Origin: Streptomyces sp. NBC_00554
Lineage (GTDB): Bacteria > Actinomycetota > Actinomycetes > Streptomycetales > Streptomycetaceae
Direction of reading: 5' to 3'
Length of the DNA: 64,000 nt
Assembly: GCF_041431135.1 (NCBI RefSeq)
Contig: NZ_CP107799.1
Span: 1,302,001-1,366,000 of the forward strand
A model generated the notes under the pieces. It worked only from the letters and a program-made list of their open reading frames with translations. It was not told where the DNA came from and did no database searches. Shown here piece by piece: positions 1 through 8,207 of this stretch; within the stretch, counting starts at the first letter, position 1; the number at the start of each line of letters is the position of its first letter. Both the position numbers and the translations under genes were made by a program.

Positions 1-76
1 CTCCGTCGAGATGGCGACCCGAGCGGCTCTCGGGACTGAGACGCGGACGACGTTAGGGCGCCGCCTCTGGTCCAGC

Positions 77-208
77 AAGCGTTTTCACAGGAATTACTTT
101 GCGGATTCTCAGGCAGACCTCGCCCAAAATGCCATCTCACCTGGGTAGTTGTGCCGTCTCTCGATCTTCAGCAGGAGTTGCGGCTAGGCTGAGGGAGCGC
201 TTTCACAG
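77..208. promoter_or_regulatory. Two LacI-type operator-like sites
   Basis: Two near-identical 14-mers sit at 77-90 (AAGCGTTTTCACAG) and 195-208 (GAGCGCTTTCACAG). The second contains the AGCGCT core typical of LacI/GalR-family operators. They lie upstream of the isomerase gene, and a LacI-family regulator is encoded just downstream, so autoregulation of this pair is a reasonable inference. No other gene is seen in the first 268 bases. Confidence 0.5.
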
Positions 209-268
209 ATTTTCGCGGTGTCGGTCGGGGCCTCCACGGGCTCGCGGGCGACCGGAAGGGAGCACCTT

Positions 269-1129
269 GTGCGCGTTCTCGTCCTCACCAAGCCGTTCGG
301 CGATCTGCCGCCCGGGGAACTCGCCGAGCAACTGGCGGAGGCCGGCGCGGACGGCGCCGACCTGCTCGTCAGGGACGGGCAGACCGTCACACCGGACACG
401 TCGTGGCGGATGGCCGAGACGGCAAAGGCATTGCACTGCAACGGACTTGAGCTCGGCCAGGTCAGCACGGACCTGATCTCGGCGGACAGCGAGTCCGAAC
501 GCGTCATCGGGCACTGCGCCGAGGCCGGCGTGTCCCAGGTACGCGTCGGGTTCTACCGCTACGACGCCGAACTCGACTACACCGCCGGCCTGGACCGGGC
601 CCGCCGCGACCTCGCGAGCCTCGCCAACCTCGCCGCCCGCCACGGCGTCCGGCTCGTACTCGCGCTGCACCACGGCACCTTGCACCCCTCGGCCGCACAC
701 GCGTCGCTGCTCCTGGACGGCCGCGAGGACGTACTCGTCCACCCCGACCCGGGCAATCAGGCCAAGGAGGGCGGCGAGCACTGGCGCCTCACGCTCGATG
801 TCCTCGGCGGCCTCGACCGGGTCGGCTGCGTGGGCGTGAAGAACGCGGTATGGGAACCGGACGGTGCGCCCGGCTCCTGGAACTGCCGGTGGCAGCCGCT
901 CGCCGACGGCGGCGTCGTCCCCTGGGCCACGATCCTGCCCGGTCTCCAAGAGCTCGGCTACACCGGCCCGTTCTCGCTGCACGTCCACTACCCGGCCGAC
1001 GACCCGCTCGCGGCGGTCCGCCGGGACCTCGGGTACCTGCGGGGACTCCGGTCCGGGCCGTTCCAGTCCAGGCCGTTCCGGTCCGAGCCGTTCCGGTCCG
1101 AGCCGGGGACCGCACCGCCCGCACGCTGA
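269..1129 (+). CDS. Sugar phosphate isomerase/epimerase (xylose isomerase-like TIM barrel)
   Basis: A 286-aa protein of the AP-endonuclease-2/xylose-isomerase-like TIM-barrel fold, the family that interconverts sugar or inositol derivatives with metal help. Barrel-type segments include the start VRVLVLTKPFGDLP, LVLALHHGTLHPS, VLVHPDPGNQAK and FSLHVHYPADDP near the end, with His, Asp and Glu residues where metal ligands are expected. The GTG at 269 is chosen because AAGGGAG lies 6 bases upstream. The C-terminus is a degenerate FRSEPFRSEP-type repeat that looks like a short local duplication. The LacI regulator follows after 47 bases, suggesting a small sugar catabolic unit. The substrate is not predictable. 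Confidence 0.8.
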   Translation: MRVLVLTKPFGDLPPGELAEQLAEAGADGADLLVRDGQTVTPDTSWRMAETAKALHCNGLELGQVSTDLISADSESERVIGHCAEAGVSQVRVGFYRYDAELDYTAGLDRARRDLASLANLAARHGVRLVLALHHGTLHPSAAHASLLLDGREDVLVHPDPGNQAKEGGEHWRLTLDVLGGLDRVGCVGVKNAVWEPDGAPGSWNCRWQPLADGGVVPWATILPGLQELGYTGPFSLHVHYPADDPLAAVRRDLGYLRGLRSGPFQSRPFRSEPFRSEPGTAPPAR

Positions 1130-1176
1130 ACGACGAACTACGCTGACCACGGGACCGAGGGCACTGGGAGCAGGGC

Positions 1177-2313
1177 TTGGCTACTTCGAAAGCACCGGAC
1201 ACGACGGGAAATCCGGGAGGGTCCGCGGAGCCGCAACTGCCGGGCGACGGCCTGCCCGAGAAGCCTCGGACACCCGGCACGGCGAGCGGCTCCGCCGCGA
1301 AGAAGGCCCCGCGTCAGCGGCGGGTGACGATCACCGATGTGGGCACGGCGGCGGGAGTCTCCACCTCCACCGTCTCCCGGGTGCTCAACGGCACGGCCCG
1401 GGTCGACCCCGAGCTGGTGCGCCGGGTGGAGAGCGCCGTCGCCGAACTGGGCTACCGTCCCAACGCCGCCGCCCAGGGCCTGGCCCGCGGCGAGGCCGGT
1501 GCCATCGGCGTCCTCGTGCCCGATCTGGCCAACCCGTACTTCCCCGATGTCCTCAAATCAGTCTCCGCCGTCGCCCGTTCCAACGGACGGCGGGTGATGG
1601 TGATGGAGTCGGACGAGGATGCGGCCAGTGAGCACGAGCTCGCCGAGGACCTCATGCGCTGTTGCGACGGTGTGCTGCTGTGCTCCCCGCGCATGGACCG
1701 CACCGCGCTCATCGACCTGTCCTTGCGTGGCCACCCTGTCGTGCTGGTCAACCGGATCGTCCCCGGCCTCGGCATCCCCTCGGTCTCCGTCGACTTCTAC
1801 GGCGGCATGACCCTGGTCTGCGGTCACCTCACCCAGCTCGGGCACCGCCGCGTGGCGTATCTGAGCGGCCCCGAAGCGTCCTGGGCCAATGCCGAACGCA
1901 TCCGGGCCTTCGACGCCGCGGCGGCGTTCGGCGTCGATGTCACGGTCATCCCCTGCGGCCACACCGCACGACACGGCTATGCCGCGGCAGATGCCGTACG
2001 GGACTCCGGTGTCACCGCTGTCGTCGCGTACAACGACCTCGTGGCGCTCGGCGCGGTGACCGCGCTGGAGGAGTCGGGCCTGCGGGTCCCCGAGGACATG
2101 TCGGTCATCGGCTGCGACGACATCTCGCTCGACGACCTGCCCAGTTCCCGCAGACTCACCACGGCCTCGCTGGCCCGGCACGAGCTGGGCAGGCAAGCCG
2201 CCCAGACACTGGAAGCGCTGATGACCGCCGAGGGCGACACCGAGCCCAGAGTCATTCCGATGGAGCTGCGCGTACGCCACACGAGCGCTCCGCCGGCCGT
2301 GCCCGCGCGCTGA
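1177..2313 (+). CDS. LacI/GalR-family transcriptional regulator
   Basis: A 378-aa repressor. A classic LacI helix-turn-helix lies at about residues 51-72 (TITDVGTAAGVSTSTVSRVL), followed by a periplasmic-binding-protein-like effector domain. The C-terminal part has the family signature VIGCDDISLDDLPSSRRLTT. About 48 residues of Pro/Gly/Ser-rich extension precede the HTH, unusually long for the family. The TTG at 1177 has GGGAG 6 bases upstream; a start nearer the HTH is possible. It probably binds sugars and controls the isomerase upstream and itself through the AGCGCT-type sites at the left edge of the window. Confidence 0.9.
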   Translation: MATSKAPDTTGNPGGSAEPQLPGDGLPEKPRTPGTASGSAAKKAPRQRRVTITDVGTAAGVSTSTVSRVLNGTARVDPELVRRVESAVAELGYRPNAAAQGLARGEAGAIGVLVPDLANPYFPDVLKSVSAVARSNGRRVMVMESDEDAASEHELAEDLMRCCDGVLLCSPRMDRTALIDLSLRGHPVVLVNRIVPGLGIPSVSVDFYGGMTLVCGHLTQLGHRRVAYLSGPEASWANAERIRAFDAAAAFGVDVTVIPCGHTARHGYAAADAVRDSGVTAVVAYNDLVALGAVTALEESGLRVPEDMSVIGCDDISLDDLPSSRRLTTASLARHELGRQAAQTLEALMTAEGDTEPRVIPMELRVRHTSAPPAVPAR

Positions 2314-2564
2314 GCCGCGGACTGCTCACGGCTTCACCAAGGCGCCGGAAAGAAAATCTTACGAAACCGTGAAAAGCCGCGCGAAACGGCGCGGACTGAC
2401 GGGGACTGAGGAGTGCACGCGACATAGTGGCGGAGATGCGACGGACGGCTCAGCCGGCCTCGCGGACTTCATCCCGCCACCGGTTCAGGAAACCCTTCGA
2501 GCGTCGGCAGACGCCCGTGGGCATCGGCCCCTCACAGGCCGCGAACGAGTGAGGAAAACAGTCC

Positions 2565-3374
2565 TTGATCAGTCGACGAACATTTTCTGGTGCGCTCACC
2601 GCGGGAGCCGCGACAGCAGTGGCCGGTGTGCCGGCCACCGGAGCCGCGGCCCAGGAACGGCCCGCTCCCTCCCACCCGGGCGACGCGCCGGTGCGCAACG
2701 TCGTGCTCGTCCACGGCGCGTACGCGGACGGTTCATCGTGGTCGGAGGTGATCGAGCGGCTCCAGTCGGCCGGCATGAACGTGACCTCCGTACAGAATCC
2801 GCTCACGTCCCTCGCCGACGACGTCGCCGCGACCGAGCGCGCCCTCGCCCTGCAGGACGGGCCGACCATCCTGGCCGCACACTCCTGGGGCGGCACGGTC
2901 ATCTCCCAGGCCGGCCTCGCCTCCAACGTCACCGGGCTTGTCTACGTCGCCGCCCGTGCGCCCGACGCCGGGGAGGACTACACGGCGCTCGCCGCGAAGT
3001 TCCCCACCCCGCCCGCCAACGCCCAGCTCGTCGAGTCAGGCGGGTTCAAGCAGCTCAGCAAGGAAGGGTTCCTCCGGGACTTCGCGGGCGGGGTCCCCAG
3101 GCGCCGGGCGCTCGCGCTCTACGCCGCGCAGGGCCGTATCGCGTCCTCGCTGTTCCCGACCTCGACGACCACGGTGGCCGCGTGGCGGCACAAACCCACC
3201 TGGTACGCGGTGTCGAAGAACGACAGGACCACCTCGACCGAACTCGAACGGTTCCTCGCCGCGCGCATGCGCGCCAAGACCATCGAACTCGACTCGAGCC
3301 ACCTGTCGATCGTCACCCACCCCGACGCGATTGCACAGCTGATCCTCGACGCCGCCGCCCACCAGGGTTCGTAG
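2565..3374 (+). CDS. Tat-exported alpha/beta hydrolase
   Basis: A 269-aa secreted serine hydrolase. The N-terminus has a twin-arginine signal (SRRTFSG at residues 3-9, then an Ala/Gly-rich stretch to an AAA-like cleavage site near residue 30). The fold signatures are VVLVHGAY (oxyanion loop), AAHSWGGT (nucleophile Ser107 in a variant of GxSxG) and SSHLS near the end, which supplies the catalytic His. It resembles the HsaD/salicylate-esterase-like group of small alpha/beta hydrolases. The TTG at 2565 is preceded by GAGGAAA, a good ribosome binding site. The substrate is unknown. The 250 bases before it hold no gene. Confidence 0.82.
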   Translation: MISRRTFSGALTAGAATAVAGVPATGAAAQERPAPSHPGDAPVRNVVLVHGAYADGSSWSEVIERLQSAGMNVTSVQNPLTSLADDVAATERALALQDGPTILAAHSWGGTVISQAGLASNVTGLVYVAARAPDAGEDYTALAAKFPTPPANAQLVESGGFKQLSKEGFLRDFAGGVPRRRALALYAAQGRIASSLFPTSTTTVAAWRHKPTWYAVSKNDRTTSTELERFLAARMRAKTIELDSSHLSIVTHPDAIAQLILDAAAHQGS

Positions 3375-3398
3375 CTCGGACACGGCCGCGGGCCACTC

Positions 3399-4733
3399 TC
3401 ACCAGCCGGTCAGCAGCAGGTGGTTGAGGAGCAGGGCGAGAGTGGCCTGTGCGGCAAGCCAGGCGCGGGGACGGCCTAGGAACGCGCAGGCCGGGAGCAG
3501 CCACATCACGAACGGCAGCCAGATGCGTTCCGTCTCCGCCTTGCTCATGCCCGAGAGGTCGGCGATGAGCAGGGCGAGCAGCGCGGCGAGTACGAGCAGA
3601 GCGAGGCGGAGTTCGGGAGCGGGCGGGCGCAGGCGGGCGCGGAGGTCCTTGTGCAGGGACGCAGCGCCGGCCCGCCGCAGGCCCGCCACCGTTGCCGGGC
3701 CCGCGATCAGTACCGTGCAGGCGAGGTTCGCCCACACCCAGTAGCCGTACGGCCGGACGCGGGCGGCCCCTTGGTAGTAGCGGGTCACCAGCAGGCGGTA
3801 CGCCTCCCACCAGTCGAACCCGGCGAGCGTGAACGCGAGCGGGACTACGAGGGCTCCGGCCACCAGGTAGGGCAGCGGGCGGAGTCGCCGCGTACCGAGC
3901 AGCAGGACGGCGGCCGCGATCACCGCGAACAGCGTCAGCCCGTACGAGAGATACATGGTGAGGCCGAGGAGGAGCCCGGAGGCGAGGCCGGTCGCCCGCG
4001 GCCGGTGTCCTGTGACCGCGAGGGCGAGGAACGCCACGGCCCACGCGGCGACCGCGGCGAAGTACCCGTCCGCGGAGGTCCCCATCCAGACGGCGGCCGG
4101 GGCCAGGACGAGGAAGGGCGCGGCGCGGCGGGCAAGCGCCTCCCCGGTCAGCGCTCGTACGGTGACGAGCACCGCGACCGCCGCCGTCGCCCCGACGGTG
4201 ATGCACCAGACGCCCGCCCAGGCCCCGCCGCCGAGCCCGATCCGGTCGAGCAGGACGAAGGTGAGGGTGGCGGCCGGGGGATGTCCGGCGACGTGCGCGG
4301 GCCAGTGGTCGGGGCCGAGCAGGATGTGGTGCGTGAAGTCCCGCAGTGTGTGCGGGATGTCGTGGAAGCGGTCGATGACCTGGAGGTACTCGTACCTGGT
4401 CGTCAGCCGCTGGGCGATCCCGCGGTGCCAGCCGTCGACGAGGGCGAGGGAGAACGTCCACGCCATGCCGGTGCCCCAGATGCTCAGCAGCAGCGCGCGC
4501 CAGGGCAGCCGGGCGGCGACGAGCGGCCCGTAGGCGACGACCGCGACGGCCACCACGATCGCGGCCGGGGTGCCGGGGCCGACGTGCGGATCCCAACGGG
4601 CGAACAGCGGCGGCCAGCCGACGTGGAGCGTTCCATCGCGGTGCTCGATGGCGGTACCGACCAGCACGGCGGCGAGCACCAGCAGCGCGGCGGCCAGGGC
4701 CGCGGACAGGTCACGGAGAAGATCGCGGTTCAC
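3399..4733 (-). CDS. Polytopic membrane protein, GT-C glycosyltransferase-like
   Basis: A 444-aa integral membrane protein with about 10-12 hydrophobic segments. The first cytoplasm-distal loop carries WDPHVGPG, and a later loop (FHDIPHTLRDFTHH, then GPDHWPAHVAGHPP) is rich in His and Asp, as in polyprenol-dependent GT-C mannosyl- or arabinosyltransferases. That is the family I favour, but no signature is decisive. It is convergent with the hydrolase gene and divergent from the molybdopterin oxidoreductase. It probably transfers a sugar at the outer face of the membrane, working with the GT2 enzyme encoded at 8.2-8.9 kb. Confidence 0.65.
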   Translation of the reverse strand: MNRDLLRDLSAALAAALLVLAAVLVGTAIEHRDGTLHVGWPPLFARWDPHVGPGTPAAIVVAVAVVAYGPLVAARLPWRALLLSIWGTGMAWTFSLALVDGWHRGIAQRLTTRYEYLQVIDRFHDIPHTLRDFTHHILLGPDHWPAHVAGHPPAATLTFVLLDRIGLGGGAWAGVWCITVGATAAVAVLVTVRALTGEALARRAAPFLVLAPAAVWMGTSADGYFAAVAAWAVAFLALAVTGHRPRATGLASGLLLGLTMYLSYGLTLFAVIAAAVLLLGTRRLRPLPYLVAGALVVPLAFTLAGFDWWEAYRLLVTRYYQGAARVRPYGYWVWANLACTVLIAGPATVAGLRRAGAASLHKDLRARLRPPAPELRLALLVLAALLALLIADLSGMSKAETERIWLPFVMWLLPACAFLGRPRAWLAAQATLALLLNHLLLTGW

Positions 4734-4846
4734 ACCAGCACGTTAGGGCGGGGAACGGCCCCCAGGGCCGCCACCAGGGTGGACGTCAGAGTTTCGTCAT
4801 GGTTCGCGGACCCTTTCGTGGGCTGTCCCGCGCCTACGGTCGAGGC

Positions 4847-6103
4847 ATGCCTCGGTCCCCTTCCTCCCCCGCTTTCTGGCGCAGTCCGCTGCGCGGCCCC
4901 TGGTTCACCTCCGTGCTGGGCATCGTCCTGCTCGGCGGGATCACGGTGCTGTTCGTGACGGGTCTCCTGTCGTACGCCGCCTACAACCCGGGCCTGTCGC
5001 GGGTGAACGACATGACCCCGGACAAGGGTCTGCTCGGCTTCTATCTCTTCTCGTGGCCGACCGACCCGCACTGGCTGTACCGGCTCACGCAGGGCGTCCA
5101 CGTGACGCTCGGCGTCACGCTGATCCCCGTACTGCTGGCGAAACTGTGGTCGGTGGTGCCGAAGCTGTTCGCGCTGCCGCCCGTACGGTCCCTCGCGCAC
5201 GGGCTGGAGCGGATCTCGCTGCTTCTGCTGGTCGGAGGCGCCCTGTTCGAGTTCATCACGGGCGTGCTGAACGTCCAGCTCGACTACCTCTTCCCCGGCT
5301 CCTTCTATCGGCTGCACTTCTACGGGGCCTGGGTGTTCTTCGCGGCGTTCGTGACGCACGCGGTGCTGAAGGTGCCGACAGCTTTGCGCAATCTGCGCCA
5401 CCTGCGGGAGGAACACCCCTCAGGGGACGAGGAGTTGGTGTCTCCAGGGAACGAGGAGTTGGTGTCGCCGGATCCCGCCAAGCCCACCGTCTCGCGGCGC
5501 GGCGCCCTCGGCTTCGTCGGCGGCGGATCGCTGCTGCTGCTCGCCACGACGGCGGGCCACAGCTTCGACGGCCCGCTGCGGGAGACGGCTCTGCTGGCAC
5601 CGCACGGCGGCCCCGAACCGGGTTCCGGGCCCGGCGCGTTCCAGATCAACAAGACGGCGAAGTCGCGCGGGATCAGCGCGACGGAGACGAGCGAGGAGGC
5701 CTGGCGGCTGGTCGTCGAGGGACGCGGGCGGACGGTCCGCCTGAGCCGGGACGAGCTGCTGCAACTCCCGCTGCACAGTGCCGCGTTGCCCATCGCCTGT
5801 GTGGAGGGCTGGTCGACGTCCGACCAGCGGTGGCGAGGAGTAAGGCTGCGGGATCTGGCCCGTCTCGTGGGCTATGAGCAGGCGCCGGACGTCCTGGTGG
5901 AGTCGCTCCAGCGGCACGGGGCGTTCCGCCGGGCGGCGCTGCGTGACAACCAGGTGCGTGACCCGGATTCCCTGCTCGCCCTGTTCGTCAACGGCGCGCA
6001 GCTGACACCCGACCACGGCTACCCGGCACGCGTCATCGTCCCGGCGGCGCCCGGGGTGCTGAACACGAAATGGGTCGCACGGATGACGTTCGGAGACCTG
6101 TGA
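4847..6103 (+). CDS. Membrane-anchored molybdopterin-dependent oxidoreductase (sulfite-oxidase fold)
   Basis: A 418-aa two-part protein. The N-terminal half has about five membrane segments with paired His (RLTQGVHVTLG, FYGAWVFFAAFVTHAVLK), like a cytochrome b561-type haem domain. After a Ser/Gly-rich linker the C-terminal third is a sulfite-oxidase-type molybdopterin domain; the Mo-ligand Cys lies in LPIACVEGWS. Family knowledge suggests a periplasmic-side oxidoreductase wired to the quinone pool, comparable to YedYZ but fused. ATG 4847 is preferred over an upstream GTG-type start because GAGG lies just ahead and the protein begins properly. The next gene overlaps its stop codon. Confidence 0.8.
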   Translation: MPRSPSSPAFWRSPLRGPWFTSVLGIVLLGGITVLFVTGLLSYAAYNPGLSRVNDMTPDKGLLGFYLFSWPTDPHWLYRLTQGVHVTLGVTLIPVLLAKLWSVVPKLFALPPVRSLAHGLERISLLLLVGGALFEFITGVLNVQLDYLFPGSFYRLHFYGAWVFFAAFVTHAVLKVPTALRNLRHLREEHPSGDEELVSPGNEELVSPDPAKPTVSRRGALGFVGGGSLLLLATTAGHSFDGPLRETALLAPHGGPEPGSGPGAFQINKTAKSRGISATETSEEAWRLVVEGRGRTVRLSRDELLQLPLHSAALPIACVEGWSTSDQRWRGVRLRDLARLVGYEQAPDVLVESLQRHGAFRRAALRDNQVRDPDSLLALFVNGAQLTPDHGYPARVIVPAAPGVLNTKWVARMTFGDL

Positions 6104-6570
6104 TGCGACGACCGTTCACGAAGGCTGCCATCGGCAGTCCGCTGCAACTCCTGCTGCTCGCCTGCTCGTTCGCGCTCGCCGGTTACGCGGGGGTGCAGCT
6201 GCTCGCGGGCGACTGGTTCGGGGTGGCCCTGTGGTTCGTGGGTGCGGCGGTGCTGCACGACCTGGTGCTGCTGCCGCTGTACGCGGGGGCGGACCGCGCT
6301 CTCTCACGCGCGCTGGGAGCGGTCGGCCGCCGGGAGTGGACGGTCTTCGTCCGGGTGCCGGCGGCGCTCTCCGCTCTCCTGCTACTGGTGTGGTTTCCGC
6401 TGATCAGCGGGCAGGTGGCGGACCACTACCAGTCCGCGACCGGCCTGTCGGGCGACGGGTTCCTGTCCCGCTGGCTGCTGATCACGGCCGCGCTGTTCGG
6501 GGGCTCCGCGGTGCTGCTCGTGCTGCGGTTGCGCAGGGCGACGAAGGAGCGGCCGCCCGCCTCCCACTGA
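6103..6570 (+). CDS. Small integral membrane protein coupled to the molybdo-oxidoreductase
   Basis: A 155-aa protein with four hydrophobic segments (residues about 10-30, 35-60, 80-105, 125-145) and no recognised catalytic motif. Its ATG shares a base with the upstream TGA (TGATG), so it is translationally coupled to the molybdopterin oxidoreductase and is a candidate membrane partner or electron-transfer subunit. Its last 145 bases overlap the 3' end of the convergent methyltransferase gene, a rather long antisense overlap. Function not assigned. Confidence 0.7.
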   Translation: MRRPFTKAAIGSPLQLLLLACSFALAGYAGVQLLAGDWFGVALWFVGAAVLHDLVLLPLYAGADRALSRALGAVGRREWTVFVRVPAALSALLLLVWFPLISGQVADHYQSATGLSGDGFLSRWLLITAALFGGSAVLLVLRLRRATKERPPASH

Positions 6571-7307
6571 CCGTCCGGGCGCCAGCCCGCGCGCGCCGCG
6601 TGCCTCAGCAGGGCCGGGGCGCCGAGGCGGGCCCAGGGAAAGGCCGGGCCCGCGGCGCCGTGGGCGTTGGCGACGCGGACGACATGGACGTCGACGCGTT
6701 CGTCGACGTCCATGTCCGGGACGGCCTCGACGATCAACAGGCCGCCGGAGGACAGGAGTTGGGACATCCGTCGGAGCAGGGCGGCCGGGTCGCCGCCGAT
6801 GCCGACGTTGCCGTCGATGAGGAGGGCGGTGTCCCAGCGGCCTTCGCCGGGGAGCGGCTCGAAGACCGACCGGTGCAAGGCCTGCCCGCCGAGCCGCACG
6901 GTGTGGGCGACGGCGGCCTCGCTGACGTCGATGCCGAGCGCGGGCCTGCCCAGCGCCGCGAGCTCGGCGACGAGCCGCCCCGGCCCGCACCCCACATCGA
7001 GCACAGCGCCTTCGCAGCGCCGCAGCGCCTCCAGATCGGCCGCGTCGGCCCGTGCACACCAGCGCTCGACGTCGAGGGGAAGCAACCAGCCGTCGGGACG
7101 GCGGAGGTAGAGGGGGCCTTGGCCGGTGCGGAGTGCATCGGAGTACGGGTCGGCCGACCAGGGGGTGGTGGGACTCGACGACGTGTCCGGCGTTCGATGT
7201 CGAGGCCGTTCGGGCCGGGAGCGGGACCCTCCGGAGGCGGGCACGGGTAGGGGTGACGGGGGCGGGGAAAGCCGCCCGGCGGCGGGAGCGCCAGATCCCG
7301 TGCTCAT
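6426..7307 (-). CDS. SAM-dependent class I methyltransferase
   Basis: A 293-aa protein from ATG 7307. Motif I is VLDVGCGPGRL, followed by LGIDVSEAAV and LIDGNVGIGGDPAALLRR, the normal order for a class I methyltransferase. The first 45 residues are Pro/Ser-rich, come from a repeated DNA unit and are probably unstructured. It is the last gene of a minus-strand operon (GT2, DUF2064-type, methyltransferase). The start ATG overlaps the stop of a 33-codon mini-ORF, so its translation is likely coupled to repeat-derived leader ORFs. The natural substrate may be a glycosylated lipid or a sugar nucleotide. Confidence 0.82.
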   Translation of the reverse strand: MSTGSGAPAAGRLSPPPSPLPVPASGGSRSRPERPRHRTPDTSSSPTTPWSADPYSDALRTGQGPLYLRRPDGWLLPLDVERWCARADAADLEALRRCEGAVLDVGCGPGRLVAELAALGRPALGIDVSEAAVAHTVRLGGQALHRSVFEPLPGEGRWDTALLIDGNVGIGGDPAALLRRMSQLLSSGGLLIVEAVPDMDVDERVDVHVVRVANAHGAAGPAFPWARLGAPALLRHAARAGWRPDGQWEAGGRSFVALRNRSTSSTAEPPNSAAVISSQRDRNPSPDRPVADW

Positions 7308-7408
7308 CAACAGCTCACCGCCTGCACGCGGGCCAGCTCCACAGCAGGCGGGCGGGGCGAGGAAAACCGCCCGGCAGAGGCAGCGGAAGCGCCAGATCCC
7401 ATGTTCAT
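7307..7408 (-). CDS. Repeat-derived mini-ORF of 33 codons
   Basis: A 33-residue frame, starting MNMGSGASAASAGRF and ending ARVQAVSC, produced by a single 101-bp repeat unit. Both ends are stop/start overlaps, with the 61-codon ORF before it and the methyltransferase after it. Its reading frame is kept open end to end, but that follows from the unit design and is not itself proof of expression. Confidence 0.4.
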   Translation of the reverse strand: MNMGSGASAASAGRFSSPRPPAVELARVQAVSC

Positions 7409-7593
7409 CAGCAGCTCACCGCCTGCACGCGGGCCAGCTCCACAGCAGGCGGGCGGGGCGAGGAAAACCGCCCGGCAGAGACAGCGGAAGCGCCAGATCC
7501 CGTGCTCATCGGCGGCTCGCCGCGGAGCAGGGATGGCGGGGGCGGGGAAAGCCGCCCGGCAGGGGCAGCGGGAGCGCCGAATCCCGTGTTCAT
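7408..7593 (-). CDS. Repeat-derived mini-ORF of 61 codons
   Basis: Starts at an ATG overlapping the stop of the DUF2064-type gene (CGATGA). It encodes M-NTGFGAPAAPAGRL, then in frame a second copy (MSTGSGASAVSAGRF), and ends with VELARVQAVSC, a copy of the upstream gene's C-terminus in its own frame. The stop overlaps the next ATG (TGATG). It could be translated by coupling but has no recognisable function; it may simply pass ribosomes on to the methyltransferase. Confidence 0.4.
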   Translation of the reverse strand: MNTGFGAPAAPAGRLSPPPPSLLRGEPPMSTGSGASAVSAGRFSSPRPPAVELARVQAVSC

Positions 7594-8207
7594 CGGCGGT
7601 TCACCGCCCGCACGCGGGCCAGCTCCGCGGCGAACCGGCCGCCGGGTGCCGCCGACGCGACCGCCTCCGCGTCGGCAGCCGTGTCGACGTCCCGGAGAGC
7701 GGGCAGCTCGCGCACGCGCAGGCCCGCGGCTGTAAGGCGGTCCCGCTGCACGGCACCCGTGGTCGGCGTCGACATCGGTACGCCGCGCAGCAGTTCGGGG
7801 TCGGGGCTGGCGAGCCCCAGCGCCCAGAAGCCGCCGTCCTCGGCCGGTCCGAAGTACGCGTCGCAGTCGGCGAAGTCCACGGTGAGAAGTTCGGGCGTCA
7901 CCTGAGGGGTGTCCATGCCGATGAGCAGCGTGGGCCCTTCGCAGCCGGCGAACGCGGCGGCGAGCCGCTCGTCCAGACCTCCCGCGCACTGCGGTACGAC
8001 GTCGAAGCCAGGCGGCAGCCAGCGGCCCGGCGCGCCGTCGAGCACCAGCACGTGGCGCGAGGCTGGCGTCGCCGCCACCGTACGCAGGGTGTCCACGAGG
8101 GCCGCCTCGGCGAGCAGTGCCGCTTCCCGGGGCGTGAACGGCGGCGTGAGCCGGGTCTTCACCCGCCCCGGCCGTGGCTCCTTCGCGATGACGAGCAGGG
8201 TGCTCAC
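7590..8207 (-). CDS. DUF2064 / TIGR04282-type nucleotidyl- or glycosyltransferase-like protein
   Basis: A 205-aa protein with the family's opening VSTLLVIAKEPRPGRVKTRL, the central LLIGMDTPQVTPELL and the AEDGGFWALGL block, characteristic of the DUF2064 (TIGR04282) GT-A-like family often annotated as glycosyltransferase. The GTG start overlaps the stop of the GT2 gene (GTGA), so the two are translationally coupled. It probably prepares or transfers a sugar in the same pathway as the GT2 enzyme. Its 3' end is the source of the tandem junction repeat that follows. Confidence 0.82.
   Translation of the reverse strand: MSTLLVIAKEPRPGRVKTRLTPPFTPREAALLAEAALVDTLRTVAATPASRHVLVLDGAPGRWLPPGFDVVPQCAGGLDERLAAAFAGCEGPTLLIGMDTPQVTPELLTVDFADCDAYFGPAEDGGFWALGLASPDPELLRGVPMSTPTTGAVQRDRLTAAGLRVRELPALRDVDTAADAEAVASAAPGGRFAAELARVRAVNRR

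Larger units (their letters stand above)
7282..7625 (-). repeat. Four-copy tandem duplication of a gene junction
   Basis: Read on the minus strand, a unit holding the last codons of the DUF2064-type gene (encoding ELARV-AV), an SD-like GGTGA, a stop/start overlap (TGATG or CGATGA) and the first codons of the methyltransferase (M-TGSGA) is repeated. Equivalent positions in + coordinates are 7291, 7392, 7493 and 7577: two perfect-length 101-bp steps and one degenerate 84-bp step. The two 101-bp copies differ at only a few bases, so at least one duplication is recent. The 101-bp step is not a multiple of three and therefore makes new short frames. Confidence 0.9.

Noticed and set aside
2369..3427. 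Long frame overlapping the Tat hydrolase gene
   Set aside because: Arg/Pro-rich shadow of the real gene with no family signature.
3651..4958. Plus-strand frame of 435 codons opposite the membrane protein gene
   Set aside because: Composition (Arg, Gly, Glu, Asp-rich) is typical of antisense shadow in high-GC DNA.
7282..7625. CRISPR array
   Set aside because: Three or four units of 84-101 bp without constant short repeats and unique spacers; the unit is explained by gene-end duplication.
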